Source: an uncultured Halomonas sp.
GTDB lineage: Bacteria > Pseudomonadota > Gammaproteobacteria > Pseudomonadales > Halomonadaceae
Direction of reading: 5' to 3'
Length of the DNA stretch: 64,000 nt
Assembly: GCF_947493865.1 (NCBI RefSeq)
Contig: NZ_CANLTC010000014.1
Location: forward strand, 38,412-102,411
Shown: positions 16,895 through 26,420 of the stretch, piece after piece
Position numbering within the stretch: the first letter of the stretch is position 1
How the letters are laid out: the number at the start of each line of letters is the position of its first letter
The notes under the pieces: model-generated
What the model saw: only the letters and a program-made list of their open reading frames with translations
Databases searched by the model: none
What the model was told of the DNA's origin: nothing
Made by a program: the position numbers and the translations under genes

Positions 16895-17619
16895 TGTCGC
16901 GACTACATCTGCAAGATGTACGCCTGGCCCAGGGCGATCGCCCGGTGCTCGAAGGGCTCACGGGGAGTTTCCCGGATGGCGCCATTACCGCGTTGATTGG
17001 CGCCAACGGCGCGGGCAAGAGCACCTTGATTCAGGCCATCATGGGCTTGCTGCCCCCGGTGGCTGGGCGGATCGAGTGCAGCGTGCCTAGAGAGCGCCGC
17101 GCCTGGCTGCCCCAGCAACTGGTGCTGGATCTGAGCTTTCCCATGAGCGTCGAGGAGCTTGTGATGACCGGCACCTGGCCCAGCCACGGCGCGATGAAAG
17201 GTTACTGTGCGGCACACTATCGCAAGGCCCGGGAAATCATGGCGCGCCTGGGCATCTCGCAGCTTGCCCATCGCCCGCTCGGTGAGCTGTCCGGCGGCCA
17301 GCGCCAGCGAGTCCTGCTCGGGCGCACCTTGATGCAGGAGGCCGAACTGTTGCTGCTCGATGAACCCTTTGCCAATGTCGACAGCGAAACCGTGGAAGTG
17401 ATTACTCAGGTGCTGCGCGACATGGCCGCCCAGGGCGTCACCCTCATTATCGTGCTGCATGACCTTGAGCAACTGGCGCGCCTGGCGGACTGCGTACTGC
17501 TGCTTGCCGACGCCACCGGCCAGTGGTTCGACCCTCAAACGCTTCTCGAGCGCCATGGTCGAACCCCGCTCGGCACTGCTGCACTGTCGCCACTTGACCT
17601 GGGCGGGGTGTCCTTGTGA
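16894..17619 (+). CDS. znuC: Zinc ABC importer ATPase
   Basis: A 241-residue ABC ATPase. Walker A is GANGAGKST, the signature is LSGGQRQR and Walker B is LLLLDEPF, followed by the switch His in IVLHD. An upstream in-frame ATG at 16783 would add 37 residues overlapping the small gene in another frame and lacks homology, so 16894 is chosen. It energises zinc uptake with ZnuB and ZnuA. The zinc rather than manganese assignment rests on the Zur box and the His-rich loop of the binding protein. It overlaps znuB by 4 nt. Confidence 0.9.
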   Translation: MSRLHLQDVRLAQGDRPVLEGLTGSFPDGAITALIGANGAGKSTLIQAIMGLLPPVAGRIECSVPRERRAWLPQQLVLDLSFPMSVEELVMTGTWPSHGAMKGYCAAHYRKAREIMARLGISQLAHRPLGELSGGQRQRVLLGRTLMQEAELLLLDEPFANVDSETVEVITQVLRDMAAQGVTLIIVLHDLEQLARLADCVLLLADATGQWFDPQTLLERHGRTPLGTAALSPLDLGGVSL

Positions 17620-18536
17620 TCGATACCCTCGATGCACTACTGCTCGCCCCACTGACGGACTATGGCTTCATGCGTCGCGCGTTGATTGCGGGGCTGGCGC
17701 TGTCCCTGGCGGTTCCTTCTCTCGGGGTATTCCTGATGCTGCGGGGCATGAGCCTGATGGGCGACGCCATGGCCCATGCGATTCTTCCCGGGGTCGCTCT
17801 CGGGTTCCTGCTGGGGGGCTTTTCGCTGCCGGTCATGAGCCTGGGAGGTGTGCTATCCGGGTTGATCGTTGCCGGGCTGGCCGGCGGTGTCTCCCAGATG
17901 ACCGGGCATCGCGAGGATTCGGCGATGGCCAGCTTCTATCTGATCTCCCTTGCCGCCGGAGTGCTGCTGGTGTCGATGGGGGGGAGCAGCGTCGATCTCA
18001 CCCATGTGCTGTTCGGCTCGATCCTGGCGGTGGATTCCAGCGCCCTGCTGTTGATCGCGGCGGTGTGCAGTGCAACGGTGCTGCTGCTGGCGCTGATGTT
18101 TCGCGCCCTGGTGGTGGAGTGTCTCGATCCGCTGTTTCTACGCGGCCAAGGCGCACGCAACGGCTTGATTCATGGCCTGTTCCTGGGCCTGGTCGTGCTC
18201 AACCTGACCGCCGGCTTTCAGACCCTGGGCACCTTGATGGCGGTGGGTCTGATGATGCTGCCGGCCACTGCCGCCCGCTTCTGGTCCAAGCGCCTTGAAG
18301 GCCTGATGGGGCTGGCCATTGTCATTGCCATGCTGGCCAGCACCGGTGGCCTGCTGCTTTCCTATCATCTTGGCTTGCCGTCCGGCCCCTGCATTATCCT
18401 GCTGGCCGGCATCGTCTATCTGTTCTCGGCACTCTGCGGTCGCCATCACAGCGTACTGGCACGCCTGCGCCGATCAAAGGCAGCGCCTGGCACCGAAAAG
18501 CCCTCCTCGGCCCACCCCCACCACAGGACGACATGA
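17616..18536 (+). CDS. znuB: Zinc ABC importer permease
   Basis: A 306-residue ABC-3-type permease (ZnuB/TroC family) with about eight to nine hydrophobic helices and the coupling-region sequence RGMSLMGDAMAHAILPGVAL. It starts with GTG at 17616, overlapping the znuC TGA by 4 nt; no better start is near. The C-terminal tail is longer and more basic than the core. It forms the zinc channel in the inner membrane and overlaps znuA by 4 nt. Confidence 0.9.
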   Translation: MIDTLDALLLAPLTDYGFMRRALIAGLALSLAVPSLGVFLMLRGMSLMGDAMAHAILPGVALGFLLGGFSLPVMSLGGVLSGLIVAGLAGGVSQMTGHREDSAMASFYLISLAAGVLLVSMGGSSVDLTHVLFGSILAVDSSALLLIAAVCSATVLLLALMFRALVVECLDPLFLRGQGARNGLIHGLFLGLVVLNLTAGFQTLGTLMAVGLMMLPATAARFWSKRLEGLMGLAIVIAMLASTGGLLLSYHLGLPSGPCIILLAGIVYLFSALCGRHHSVLARLRRSKAAPGTEKPSSAHPHHRTT

Positions 18537-19465
18537 TGCATAAATTCTCCGCTCTCGCTCTATTCCTGGTGCTAAGTCTCAACGTTGCCCAGGCTGCGGA
18601 GCCGCTGCGCGTAGTGACGAGCTTCAGCATCCTTGCTGACATGGCCCGGCAAGTCAGCGGCGAACAGATCGAGATAACCTCCCTGGTAGCGCCGGACAGC
18701 GATATTCACGCCTTCTCGCCAAGCCCGACCCAGGCGCGCACCCTCAGCCAGGCGGATGTACTCATCTTCAATGGCCTGCAACTGGAAGGCTGGCTCACCC
18801 GACTGATCGAAGCCAGCGACTATGACGGCGTCCGGGTAACCGCCAGCGAGGGTATTTCGGCGCGAACCGGTGACGCTCACGAGGATGATCACGGTCACGA
18901 TCATGGAGATAGTCACGACCAGGGCGAAGCCGACCCTCACGCCTGGCTGGACGTGAACAGTGCCCAGCAGTATGTGGTCAATATTCGTGATGGACTGATC
19001 GAGGCAGACCCGGATAACGCCGAGCGTTATCGTGACAACGCAAAGCGCTATCTCGACGAACTCAAGACGCTGGATCAGGATATTCGCGCTTCGATGGCCG
19101 CCATTCCCGAGGCTCAGCGTGTCGTGGTGACCAGCCATCTGGCCTTTGGCTATTATGGCGACGCTTACGAGGTGCGCTTTCTATCCCCGGCGGGACTGAG
19201 CACCGCCTCCGCGCCCTCTGCAGCGGAAATGGCACGGCTGATCGATGTCATACGCGACAATCAGGTACCGGCGCTGTTTCTCGAAAACAACACCAACCCG
19301 GGCATCATTCACCAGCTCGCCGAAGAGACCGGGCTGCCCATCGCCGGCACCCTCTATTCTGGAGCGCTGGCAAGCGAAGGCGAGGCCAGTACCTACGTGG
19401 GGATGATGCGCCATAATGCTACCTTGCTACATGAGGGCCTGAGCTCTACCAAGACGCAGGACTAG
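18533..19465 (+). CDS. znuA: Zinc-binding periplasmic protein of the importer
   Basis: The product is 310 residues of the cluster A-I/SBP_bac_9 family with a Sec signal peptide ending AQAAE. Metal ligands expected for ZnuA are visible: His in DIHAF, His in DPHAWLD and His in TSHLAFGYYG. A flexible acidic and histidine-rich loop (DDHGHDHGDSHDQGEADPH, residues about 119-139) precedes the second ligand, a hallmark of zinc-specific members. ATGATG at 18533 offers two adjacent starts. The order C-B-A in one coupled operon is unusual relative to the divergent znuA/znuCB of enterics, but common elsewhere. Confidence 0.88.
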   Translation: MMHKFSALALFLVLSLNVAQAAEPLRVVTSFSILADMARQVSGEQIEITSLVAPDSDIHAFSPSPTQARTLSQADVLIFNGLQLEGWLTRLIEASDYDGVRVTASEGISARTGDAHEDDHGHDHGDSHDQGEADPHAWLDVNSAQQYVVNIRDGLIEADPDNAERYRDNAKRYLDELKTLDQDIRASMAAIPEAQRVVVTSHLAFGYYGDAYEVRFLSPAGLSTASAPSAAEMARLIDVIRDNQVPALFLENNTNPGIIHQLAEETGLPIAGTLYSGALASEGEASTYVGMMRHNATLLHEGLSSTKTQD

Positions 19466-19479
19466 CCGATAGGAGCACC

Positions 19480-20145
19480 ATGCTGCAACTGAGTGGCATC
19501 ACCAAGACCTACCCGACGCCCCAGGGGCCGCTCAAGGTGCTCGACGATGTCGACTTGACACTGGGAGCAGGAGAAAGCCTGGCGCTGATGGGGGAATCCG
19601 GCAGCGGCAAGTCGACGCTTCTGCATCTGGCGGCGGGGCTGGATCTGCCGGATGAGGGCAGCGTCCATCTTGGGGGGCAGCGTCTTTCTATCTTGAGCGA
19701 AACAAAGCGCGCCGCGCTGCGTCGTGATCGACTAGGCTTGGTGTTTCAGCAATTCCATCTTGTCCCGAGCCTGTCAGTGCGGGACAACCTTACCCTGCAG
19801 GCCCGGCTCGCCGGACGCGAGGACGATGCCTGGACCGAGCATCTGCTCACGCGCCTTGGGCTTGCCGATTTCGCCGCGCGCTACCCGGAGCAGCTCTCCG
19901 GCGGCCAGCAGCAGCGCCTGGCCATCGGTCGCGCCCTGGCGCCCAAACCCCGCCTTTTATTGGCAGACGAACCCACCGGCAACCTCGACGAGGCAACCGC
20001 GGCCCAGGTATTGGACTTGCTTCAGGCGCTGATCGATGAAAGCGGCTGTGCGCTGTTGATGGTGACTCATAGCGCCCGAGTCGCCGCGCCCATGCAGCGC
20101 CACCTGGTGCTCAAGCGGGGCAAACTGATGGATGCGGTCCTGTGA
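19480..20145 (+). CDS. LolD/MacB-type ABC ATPase of an AttEFGH-like system
   Basis: A 221-residue ATPase of the LolD/MacB class: Walker [11 protein letters not shown]-loop [10 protein letters not shown], signature LSGGQQQR and Walker [13 protein letters not shown]. It overlaps the following FtsX-type permease by 4 nt, and that gene overlaps a lipocalin-like protein, the arrangement of the attE-F-G-H operon first named in Agrobacterium. Such systems are thought to act on envelope lipids or lipoproteins; the substrate is unknown. It starts 14 bp after znuA and may be cotranscribed with it, although no functional link is evident. Confidence 0.88.
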   Translation: MLQLSGITKTYPTPQGPLKVLDDVDLTLGAGESLALMGESGSGKSTLLHLAAGLDLPDEGSVHLGGQRLSILSETKRAALRRDRLGLVFQQFHLVPSLSVRDNLTLQARLAGREDDAWTEHLLTRLGLADFAARYPEQLSGGQQQRLAIGRALAPKPRLLLADEPTGNLDEATAAQVLDLLQALIDESGCALLMVTHSARVAAPMQRHLVLKRGKLMDAVL

Positions 20146-22640
20146 GTACCGCCGCGCCAGGCGTGCTGCGCACGACCCTTGGCACATTGCTGTCGCATTA
20201 TCGGCGTCATCCCGGTCAGCTACTCATGCTGCTGCTTGGACTCTGGATCGCCAGTGCCCTGTGGAGCGGCGTGCAGGCCATCAACGCCTCCGCCCGGGAA
20301 AGCTATGCCCGAGCCGAGGCGCTGTTCAGCGCGGATCTCGATCGCATCGCACGTCGCGATGGCGCGGCCCTGAGCCTGGACGACTATCTCGCTCTTCGCC
20401 GAGCCGGCCTGCCCGTGTCTCCAATCATCGAGGGTGAATTATCTTTGCCCGACGGCGAGAGCCTGGCACTGATCGGCATCGAGCCCTTGAGCCTGCCCGG
20501 TGGGGCGCCTCTGGCGCAGCAAGACGGTGATGCTGATTCCTTGCGTAACTGGCTGATACCGCCCTATCGGGTACGAGTAGCGCCAGACAGCCTCGCGAAG
20601 GCCCGAACCCTGGAGGGTTTACCGCCACTTGAGATCGATCCCGACCTGCCCCCGGCAACCCTGGTGACGGATATCGCCGTCGCCGCGCGCCTGTTGAACA
20701 TGGATCGGCATATCACGCGGCTGGTAATCGCGCCGGAGCGCGATGTCGAGCTGCCTTCCGCATTTGTACGCACATCCACGGATGCGTTGGCCTCCCCGGG
20801 CCAGCTCGCCGATAGCTTCCACCTCAATCTCACCGCCATGGGCCTGCTGGCCCTGGTGGTCGGGCTATTCATCGTGCATGCCGCTCTCGGGTTGGCCCTG
20901 GAACAGCGCCTGGGGCTGCTGCGCACCCTTCGCGCTCTGGGAGTGCCGGCGCGAACGCTGATATTGGCGCTGGGACTGGAGCTGCTACTGATGGGATTGA
21001 CCGGCGCGCTGCTGGGCATTGTCAGTGGTGTCATTCTGGCGCAACTGCTATTGCCGGATGTGGCGGCGACGTTGGATGCGCTGTACGAAACCACGGTCAG
21101 CGGCACCCTGAATCTGCCCTGGTACTACTGGCTGGGGGGTGTTGCCATCACCCTTGGCGGGCTCTTCAGCGCCGGCGCCAGCATGCTGTGGCGGGCCGCC
21201 CGGGTGAACGTGCTGGCCTTGGGTCAGGCTCAGGCCTGGCGTGCGCGTCTGCGCAGTCAGTTGCGCCTGCAGTTGTTGTTTGGCGCAGCCTTGTTGGTGG
21301 GCGCGACGTGTTTATGGTGGTACCTGGCAAGCACCGGCGGGCAGCAGGATCTGGCTTTAGGCTTCGCCCTGGTCGCGCTGCTGCTGTTGGGGGCGGCGCT
21401 ATGCCTGCCGCCGCTCCTTGCCGGGCTGCTTGGTCTGCTTGCCCGCTACCTGCCTCGGCGTGCCGCGCTGCTGCAATGGAGCGTTGCCGATCTACAGCTG
21501 CAACTGCCACAACTTTCCCTGGCCATGATGGCGCTGCTGCTGGCCCTTTCCGCCAACCTGGGGGTGGGCAGCATGGTGGGCGGCTTTCGGCTGACCTTTC
21601 TCGACTGGCTCGATCAACGCCTGCTGGCGGATCTCTACGTACGGCCCTCCATGGAGCAGTTCGAGGACCTCGAGTCCTGGCTGCAAGAGCGCTCCGAGGT
21701 GGCCACCCTGCTGCCAACCCGCTCTACCGAGGCCGAGCTGATCGAGAACGATGTCAACGTCGGGCCGGTCGCGCTGTTCGGTATCGCGCCGGAGCCCATT
21801 TTGCGTCGTCACTGGCCGCTACTCGACACCCTGGAGGATCGCGAGGCCGCCTGGAGTGCATTGAACCAGGGTGCGATCTTTATCAATGAGCAGTTGGCCA
21901 GACGGCAAGGGCTTGCACCCGGCGATACGCTGCAGTTGAAAAGCCCAGCGAGCTTGATCACGCTGAGGGTTGCCGCCATCTACCCGGATTACGGCAACCC
22001 GCGCGGCGAGATCGTGCTGCCGGTGTCGCGCCTGGCCACGGAATTCAAGGCGCCTTCCGGCACACTGGGCGTGGTACTGGCACCCACGGAGGACCGGGCA
22101 CAGACCCTGGAACGCTTGCAGAATGCGCTGCGTCAACGCTTTCTTCTGACCGGCGAAGGAACGGACGGGACGCCACTGATCGATCAGCAGGCGCTCAAAC
22201 AGATGGCTACCGAGGTATTCGAGCGCACCTTTGCCATTACCCGGGCGCTCAATGCGCTCACTCTTGGCGTCGCGGGGCTGGCACTGCTGACCACTTTGCT
22301 GGCCCAGGCCGAGGCACGACGCGCCCAGGTGGCCCCGCTCTGGGCTCTGGGGGTGTCTCGGAGCCGGCTGGTGTTGTTGCAGATTGGCCAGTTGGTGATG
22401 GCTTGTCTTGGCACCGCGCTATTGGCGATCCCCCTGGGGCTGCTGCTGACCGGCACTCTTGTGGCGGTAATCAACGTGGCCGCCTTTGGCTGGCGGCTGC
22501 CGTTGCATGTGTTTCCCGGGCAGATCGCCATGACCGTTGCCCTGGCGGTGATGGTCGCCATTCTGGCGGCGCTGATACCCGCCTGGCGTTTGTGGCGTGT
22601 GCCGCCGCGCCAGCTGTTGCAGGAGTTTGCCGCCGCATGA
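20142..22640 (+). CDS. FtsX-family permease, large two-module type
   Basis: An 832-residue MacB/FtsX-type permease starting with GTG at 20142. It has an N-terminal transmembrane helix, a periplasmic domain (residues about 45-225), three helices, a central set of hydrophobic segments, a second periplasmic domain (about 480-690) and a C-terminal three-helix bundle. This duplicated layout is that of proteins combining the AttF and AttG modules. It should work as a mechanotransmission-type transporter with the preceding ATPase. It overlaps the downstream gene by 4 nt. Confidence 0.85.
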   Translation: MSTAAPGVLRTTLGTLLSHYRRHPGQLLMLLLGLWIASALWSGVQAINASARESYARAEALFSADLDRIARRDGAALSLDDYLALRRAGLPVSPIIEGELSLPDGESLALIGIEPLSLPGGAPLAQQDGDADSLRNWLIPPYRVRVAPDSLAKARTLEGLPPLEIDPDLPPATLVTDIAVAARLLNMDRHITRLVIAPERDVELPSAFVRTSTDALASPGQLADSFHLNLTAMGLLALVVGLFIVHAALGLALEQRLGLLRTLRALGVPARTLILALGLELLLMGLTGALLGIVSGVILAQLLLPDVAATLDALYETTVSGTLNLPWYYWLGGVAITLGGLFSAGASMLWRAARVNVLALGQAQAWRARLRSQLRLQLLFGAALLVGATCLWWYLASTGGQQDLALGFALVALLLLGAALCLPPLLAGLLGLLARYLPRRAALLQWSVADLQLQLPQLSLAMMALLLALSANLGVGSMVGGFRLTFLDWLDQRLLADLYVRPSMEQFEDLESWLQERSEVATLLPTRSTEAELIENDVNVGPVALFGIAPEPILRRHWPLLDTLEDREAAWSALNQGAIFINEQLARRQGLAPGDTLQLKSPASLITLRVAAIYPDYGNPRGEIVLPVSRLATEFKAPSGTLGVVLAPTEDRAQTLERLQNALRQRFLLTGEGTDGTPLIDQQALKQMATEVFERTFAITRALNALTLGVAGLALLTTLLAQAEARRAQVAPLWALGVSRSRLVLLQIGQLVMACLGTALLAIPLGLLLTGTLVAVINVAAFGWRLPLHVFPGQIAMTVALAVMVAILAALIPAWRLWRVPPRQLLQEFAAA

Positions 22641-23758
22641 AGCGTCTATTGGCTATCTCCCTGCTGTTTATCGTCATGCTGGTGATCGGCTGGCAGTTCT
22701 GGCCCGATGAGCCACCCTCCACCACGAGCTATGCGGGGCTGGGAGAAAGCAGCGGTGACTTTCGCCAGGCGCTACCCGGCACGGCACTGACGTTTCCCAA
22801 AGATCACGGCCCGCACCCGGATTACCGCATTGAATGGTGGTACCTGACCGGCAACCTTGTCGCGGAAGACGGGCGACGCTTCGGCGTTCAATGGACGCTG
22901 TTCCGTCAGGCGATGGCGCCTTCCAATCCGCAACAAGATGCAAGCGAAACACCCTGGACCAGCCGCCAGCTGTGGATGGCCCATGCAGCGCTTTCAACGC
23001 CCGAAAGACATCATTTCAGTGAGCGCTTCGCTCGTGGCGGCGTCGGGCAGGCTGGTGTAAAAACAGAGCCTTTTGACGCCTGGATCGACAACTGGTCACT
23101 GCGGGCCGCGGATGACACGGCAGGCTTTGAGCGCTTGAAGGTAACCGCCCAGGGCGAGGATTTCGGCTATCGGCTTGCGCTTGAGGCCGAGGGGCCACTC
23201 GTGCGCCATGGTAAGCAGGGGTTCAGTCAAAAATCCGCGGACGGCCAGGGCTCGATGTACTACAGCCAACCGTTCTTCCAGGTCACTGGCGAAGTGCGAG
23301 TCGACAACGAGCCTGTTGCCGTTACCGGCCGCGCCTGGCTCGACCGGGAGTGGAGCAGCCAACTGCTGGGGGCCACTCAGAGCGGTTGGGACTGGTTTTC
23401 ACTGCATCTTGATAGCGGCGCCAAGCTGATGGCCTTTCGCCTGCGCGGGGCAGGTGACGACGAGAATGGAGAAAGCTATCTCTCGGGCAGCTGGATTACA
23501 CCCGAAGGAGAGGTTACCCCTCTCGAACTCGAGGATTTGCGTTTGACGCCTCTCGAGTATCAATCCGTGGCAGGACGCGATATTCCAGTTCACTGGCGTG
23601 TCCAGGTGCACGCCCATGAGCTCGACGTTGAGGTACGCGCTCGCCACCCGGATCAGTGGATGGGCACCTCGTTCCCTTATTGGGAAGGCATGGTGGAGGT
23701 AAGCGGCAGCAATGAAGGCGAGGGCTATCTGGAGATGACCGGCTACGCTGACAAGTGA
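22637..23758 (+). CDS. AttH/CrtC-like lipocalin-fold protein
   Basis: With the start at 22637 (ATGA overlap with the permease stop) the product is 373 residues and begins with a membrane anchor, KRLLAISLLFIVMLVIGW. The longer frame from 22403 lies inside the permease gene and is rejected. The body carries the family signature YRIEWWYLTGNL and DREWSSQLLG of the AttH/carotenoid 1,2-hydratase-like proteins (COG5621). Despite the name, these are not shown to hydrate carotenoids here. The anchored periplasmic location and operon position suggest a substrate-binding partner of the transporter. Confidence 0.85.
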   Translation: MKRLLAISLLFIVMLVIGWQFWPDEPPSTTSYAGLGESSGDFRQALPGTALTFPKDHGPHPDYRIEWWYLTGNLVAEDGRRFGVQWTLFRQAMAPSNPQQDASETPWTSRQLWMAHAALSTPERHHFSERFARGGVGQAGVKTEPFDAWIDNWSLRAADDTAGFERLKVTAQGEDFGYRLALEAEGPLVRHGKQGFSQKSADGQGSMYYSQPFFQVTGEVRVDNEPVAVTGRAWLDREWSSQLLGATQSGWDWFSLHLDSGAKLMAFRLRGAGDDENGESYLSGSWITPEGEVTPLELEDLRLTPLEYQSVAGRDIPVHWRVQVHAHELDVEVRARHPDQWMGTSFPYWEGMVEVSGSNEGEGYLEMTGYADK

Positions 23759-23818
23759 GGCGATGATAGGAATAGGCTACGCTGATGCGAACGAATCAAC
23801 ATGAAAAAGGAACAGAAT

Positions 23819-24355
23819 ATGGCGATATTTACCGAAAACTATCCCGGCGTCGATACCCACGTTCCCCCGGAAACCTCCGGTTTCACCCTTAACCACACCA
23901 TGCTGCGCATCAAGGAACCCGAGCGCTCCCTGGCATTTTATAGCCATGTGTTCGGTTTGCGGGTGTTGCGCAAGCTGGATTTTCCCGAGTTGCAGTTCAC
24001 TCTTTACTTCCTGGCCCAGGTGGACGTCGATGAGCGCGTCCCGGAGGATGTCGGCGAGCGAACCCAGTGGACATTCAGCCGACGCAGCGTGCTCGAGCTG
24101 ACCCACAACTGGGGCACCGAAGACCAGCCCGATTTCGCCTATCACGACGGCAACGCCGAGCCTCAGGGCTTCGGCCATATCTGCTTTTCGGTGCCGGATC
24201 TGGCCACGGCCATGCACTGGTTCGAGAGCAACCAGGTCGAGTTCGTCAAACGCCCCGAAGATGGCAAGATGAAGAACGTCGCCTTCGTCAAGGACCCGGA
24301 TGGCTACTGGATCGAGATCGTGGAACCGGCCCTGATGACCAAGATGGGGCGCTGA
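23819..24355 (+). CDS. gloA: Glyoxalase I (lactoylglutathione lyase)
   Basis: A 178-residue glyoxalase I of the longer, eukaryote-like type found in pseudomonads. It isomerises the methylglyoxal-glutathione hemithioacetal. The conserved N-terminal NHTMLRIKEPERSLAFY, the LELTHNWG segment with a metal-ligand Glu, GFGHICFSV with the ligand His, and KDPDGYWIEIVEP with the catalytic Glu are all present. The start at 23819 is preferred over 23801 because AAGGAA lies 6 nt before it. A strong hairpin follows. Confidence 0.92.
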   Translation: MAIFTENYPGVDTHVPPETSGFTLNHTMLRIKEPERSLAFYSHVFGLRVLRKLDFPELQFTLYFLAQVDVDERVPEDVGERTQWTFSRRSVLELTHNWGTEDQPDFAYHDGNAEPQGFGHICFSVPDLATAMHWFESNQVEFVKRPEDGKMKNVAFVKDPDGYWIEIVEPALMTKMGR

Positions 24356-24369
24356 TACACGGCAACAAC

Positions 24370-24404
24370 AGACACGAGGCCCGGCCGATGCGGGCCTCGT
24401 GTCT
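24370..24404. terminator. Hairpin between convergent genes
   Basis: A perfect 14-bp stem (24370-24383 with 24391-24404) closes a 7-nt loop between gloA and the convergent small gene. No U-tract follows on either strand, so it may act as a bidirectional transcript end or 3' stabiliser. Confidence 0.6.
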
Positions 24405-24410
24405 GCAGGC

Positions 24411-24623
24411 TCAATCGTCCAGCTTTTTCAGCGTTCCTTCCTTGTGCGCCGCTATGTGATCGGTCTTGTCGCTCTTGATCTCGTATTGCGGCTCCTCCGG
24501 GGAGGCACGCCGGTTGTGGCCCTTGTAGTCGAAGTCTTGGGTATGCACCTTGGTGATGACCCCACTCACATGGCCGGCCTCGGAATTCCAGGTCACATGA
24601 TCGCCTTTCTTGAACTTGGCCAT
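24411..24623 (-). CDS. DUF2945 (HVA1/TUDOR-like) small protein
   Basis: A 70-residue cytoplasmic protein beginning MAKFKKGDHVTWNSEAGHVS and containing GVITKVHTQDFDYKGHNRRA, the pattern of DUF2945 proteins with a TUDOR/SH3-like barrel, often annotated as hypervirulence-associated. Its molecular function is not established. It is preceded by a good ribosome-binding site (AGGAGG-like, read on the minus strand) and sits 3 bp from the end of the binding-protein gene, so the two are probably cotranscribed. Confidence 0.8.
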   Translation of the reverse strand: MAKFKKGDHVTWNSEAGHVSGVITKVHTQDFDYKGHNRRASPEEPQYEIKSDKTDHIAAHKEGTLKKLDD

Positions 24624-24626
24624 GTT

Positions 24627-25598
24627 TTATCCTCCTTGCGATAGATTGAATGCTTGCTGCAGAGCGGGCCAGGCGGGCTCACCGTCTCGGGTCGTGACGC
24701 CTTCTGCAAATGACTCGACCTTCGCCGGGTTGTTCTTGATCCACTCAAGCGCCACTTCCTCTGGCTCCCGATTCTCGAAGCCGAAGCCCAGAATCATCTC
24801 GCTCTGATCGTCCGCGGAAATCACGATCTGATCGAGTAGCCTGGAGGCATTGGGATGCGCATCGGCAAAATCCTTGTTGAGCAGCGTCTTCACATCGCTG
24901 CGCCCGCCATTTGGCCCCCACAGATCCTCCGGGTCGACCAGGTAGACGATGTCGTACTCGATGTTCATCCAGTGCGGCGTCCAGGCGCCGAACACGACCC
25001 ACTCGTCGTTGTTGATGGCGTTTTTCACCACGCTGAGCATGCCCGGGGTCGAGGTCTCGGAAAGATCCCAGTCGCCCAGGCCATAGACATCCTCGTCTAC
25101 CCCGCGATTGAGAATCTCGCTCATGCCCGTGCCTGCCTCGATATTGTAGATCGTGCGATCGAAGCGCTCGGCATACTCTTGCTTGTCCAGATCCGCCGCC
25201 GAGGTGACACCGGCTTCGGCGACATAACGTGGCACACCGAAGCCAAGCCGCGCACCATCAACGTTGTTGCCCAGATCGACGATGGCGCCTTTCTCCACGC
25301 TGGAATCGTACATGGGTTGCTGGGCGGGCAGCCAGGCGGCCAGGAACGCATCGACCTCGCCCAGGTTGAGCGCCTCGTAGGTGATGGTGGTACCTATCTG
25401 CTGTTGGCTGGGCTGATAACCCAGCGCCTCGAGCAATTGTGATGCCATGGCGGTCTTGACGGTAACGCCGGGCCAGGGCGGCGAGGAAAAACGCACGTTG
25501 GCATCTTCCTGCTGTGCCATTGCGGTGATGGGCAAGGCCAAAGGAAGAGTCAAAAGCGCCGAACCGACAATGAAAGTAAACGGGTAGCGTTTCGTCAT
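24627..25598 (-). CDS. OpuAC/ProX-type glycine betaine or choline binding protein
   Basis: The product is 323 residues with a Sec signal peptide ending AMAQQ. It resembles the OpuAC family of quaternary-amine binding proteins: PWPGVTVKTAM, DAFLAAWLPAQQPMY and VFGAWTPHWMNIEYDI provide aromatic residues of the type that build the cation-pi cage. The start at 25598 is supported by AAGGAG 8 nt upstream; the longer frame to 25643 is not. No ATPase or permease gene is adjacent, so it either serves a transporter encoded elsewhere or is an orphan. This fits a halophile that imports compatible solutes. Confidence 0.85.
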   Translation of the reverse strand: MTKRYPFTFIVGSALLTLPLALPITAMAQQEDANVRFSSPPWPGVTVKTAMASQLLEALGYQPSQQQIGTTITYEALNLGEVDAFLAAWLPAQQPMYDSSVEKGAIVDLGNNVDGARLGFGVPRYVAEAGVTSAADLDKQEYAERFDRTIYNIEAGTGMSEILNRGVDEDVYGLGDWDLSETSTPGMLSVVKNAINNDEWVVFGAWTPHWMNIEYDIVYLVDPEDLWGPNGGRSDVKTLLNKDFADAHPNASRLLDQIVISADDQSEMILGFGFENREPEEVALEWIKNNPAKVESFAEGVTTRDGEPAWPALQQAFNLSQGG

Positions 25599-25813
25599 GG
25601 AAGAACTCCTTACGGTCGAGTAACCGATGTTTATTGTTTGCATGAAAAACTATAACACTGTTTTATCATGGAGTTGGCCACAGGTGTTTTCCACTTTTGT
25701 ACGCTTTTGACACAGTACGAAAGTGCCATACAAACTGCTACTAGCGGCTCCGAATGGCTCAAAAGCGCTTGTGGCGCTACTCTACAAACCGGGACATTGA
25801 TTTTGAGTTGCTC

Positions 25814-26302
25814 ATGCCATTACTGACCAAATCGCGCTACCGCCCATGGGGCGTCCTATTGATGCTCATGTTGCTGGCCGGCTGTGCCGGGCGTGAGATG
25901 CGCATGCAGGAATACGATCAGGATCAAGCGGCGCTCTCCATCGAACGGGCGATGATCCTGGCCAGTGCTCGTCAGGCCCTGGGGATTCCCTATCGCTATG
26001 GCGGAACGACCATGAAAGGCCTGGACTGCTCCGGGCTGGTACAGATGGCCTACGCCAACGCGGGCATCGATATCCCCCGCACCGCCCATCAGCAGTTTTC
26101 TCGGGTTTCCCTGCGGGACATGACTCGCCCTGGTGACTTGTTGTTTTTCGGTTCCGGTAGCAAGGCCACTCATGTCGGCATCTATTTAGGTGATGGACTA
26201 ATGGTGCATGCACCAGGGCGAGGCCGCCAAGTCACCACCACCTCCCTTGATCTCGACTATTGGCAAAAACGCTATCTCGGTACAGGGGGCCCCGCGCCTT
26301 GA
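25814..26302 (+). CDS. NlpC/P60 cell-wall endopeptidase lipoprotein
   Basis: A 162-residue outer-membrane lipoprotein of the NlpC/P60 family. The signal peptide carries the lipobox LLAGC. The catalytic Cys is in GLDCSGLV, and the His in THVGIYLG and the polar His in VHAPG complete the active site. It should cleave peptidoglycan stem peptides in the manner of Spr/MepS. An upstream ATG at 25754 would put 20 extra residues before the signal peptide, so 25814 is preferred, although no strong ribosome-binding site marks it. Confidence 0.85.
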   Translation: MPLLTKSRYRPWGVLLMLMLLAGCAGREMRMQEYDQDQAALSIERAMILASARQALGIPYRYGGTTMKGLDCSGLVQMAYANAGIDIPRTAHQQFSRVSLRDMTRPGDLLFFGSGSKATHVGIYLGDGLMVHAPGRGRQVTTTSLDLDYWQKRYLGTGGPAP

Positions 26303-26420
26303 GCGCTTTCCTTTCGGTTGCGGCCCTTGAATAAACCCGATGTGCCCACATCCTTTACTTGTTGAGCGTTAAAGATGTTCTACGCTTTTAGCACTAGCGT
26401 TATTTCAAGGAGAGGTTTTC

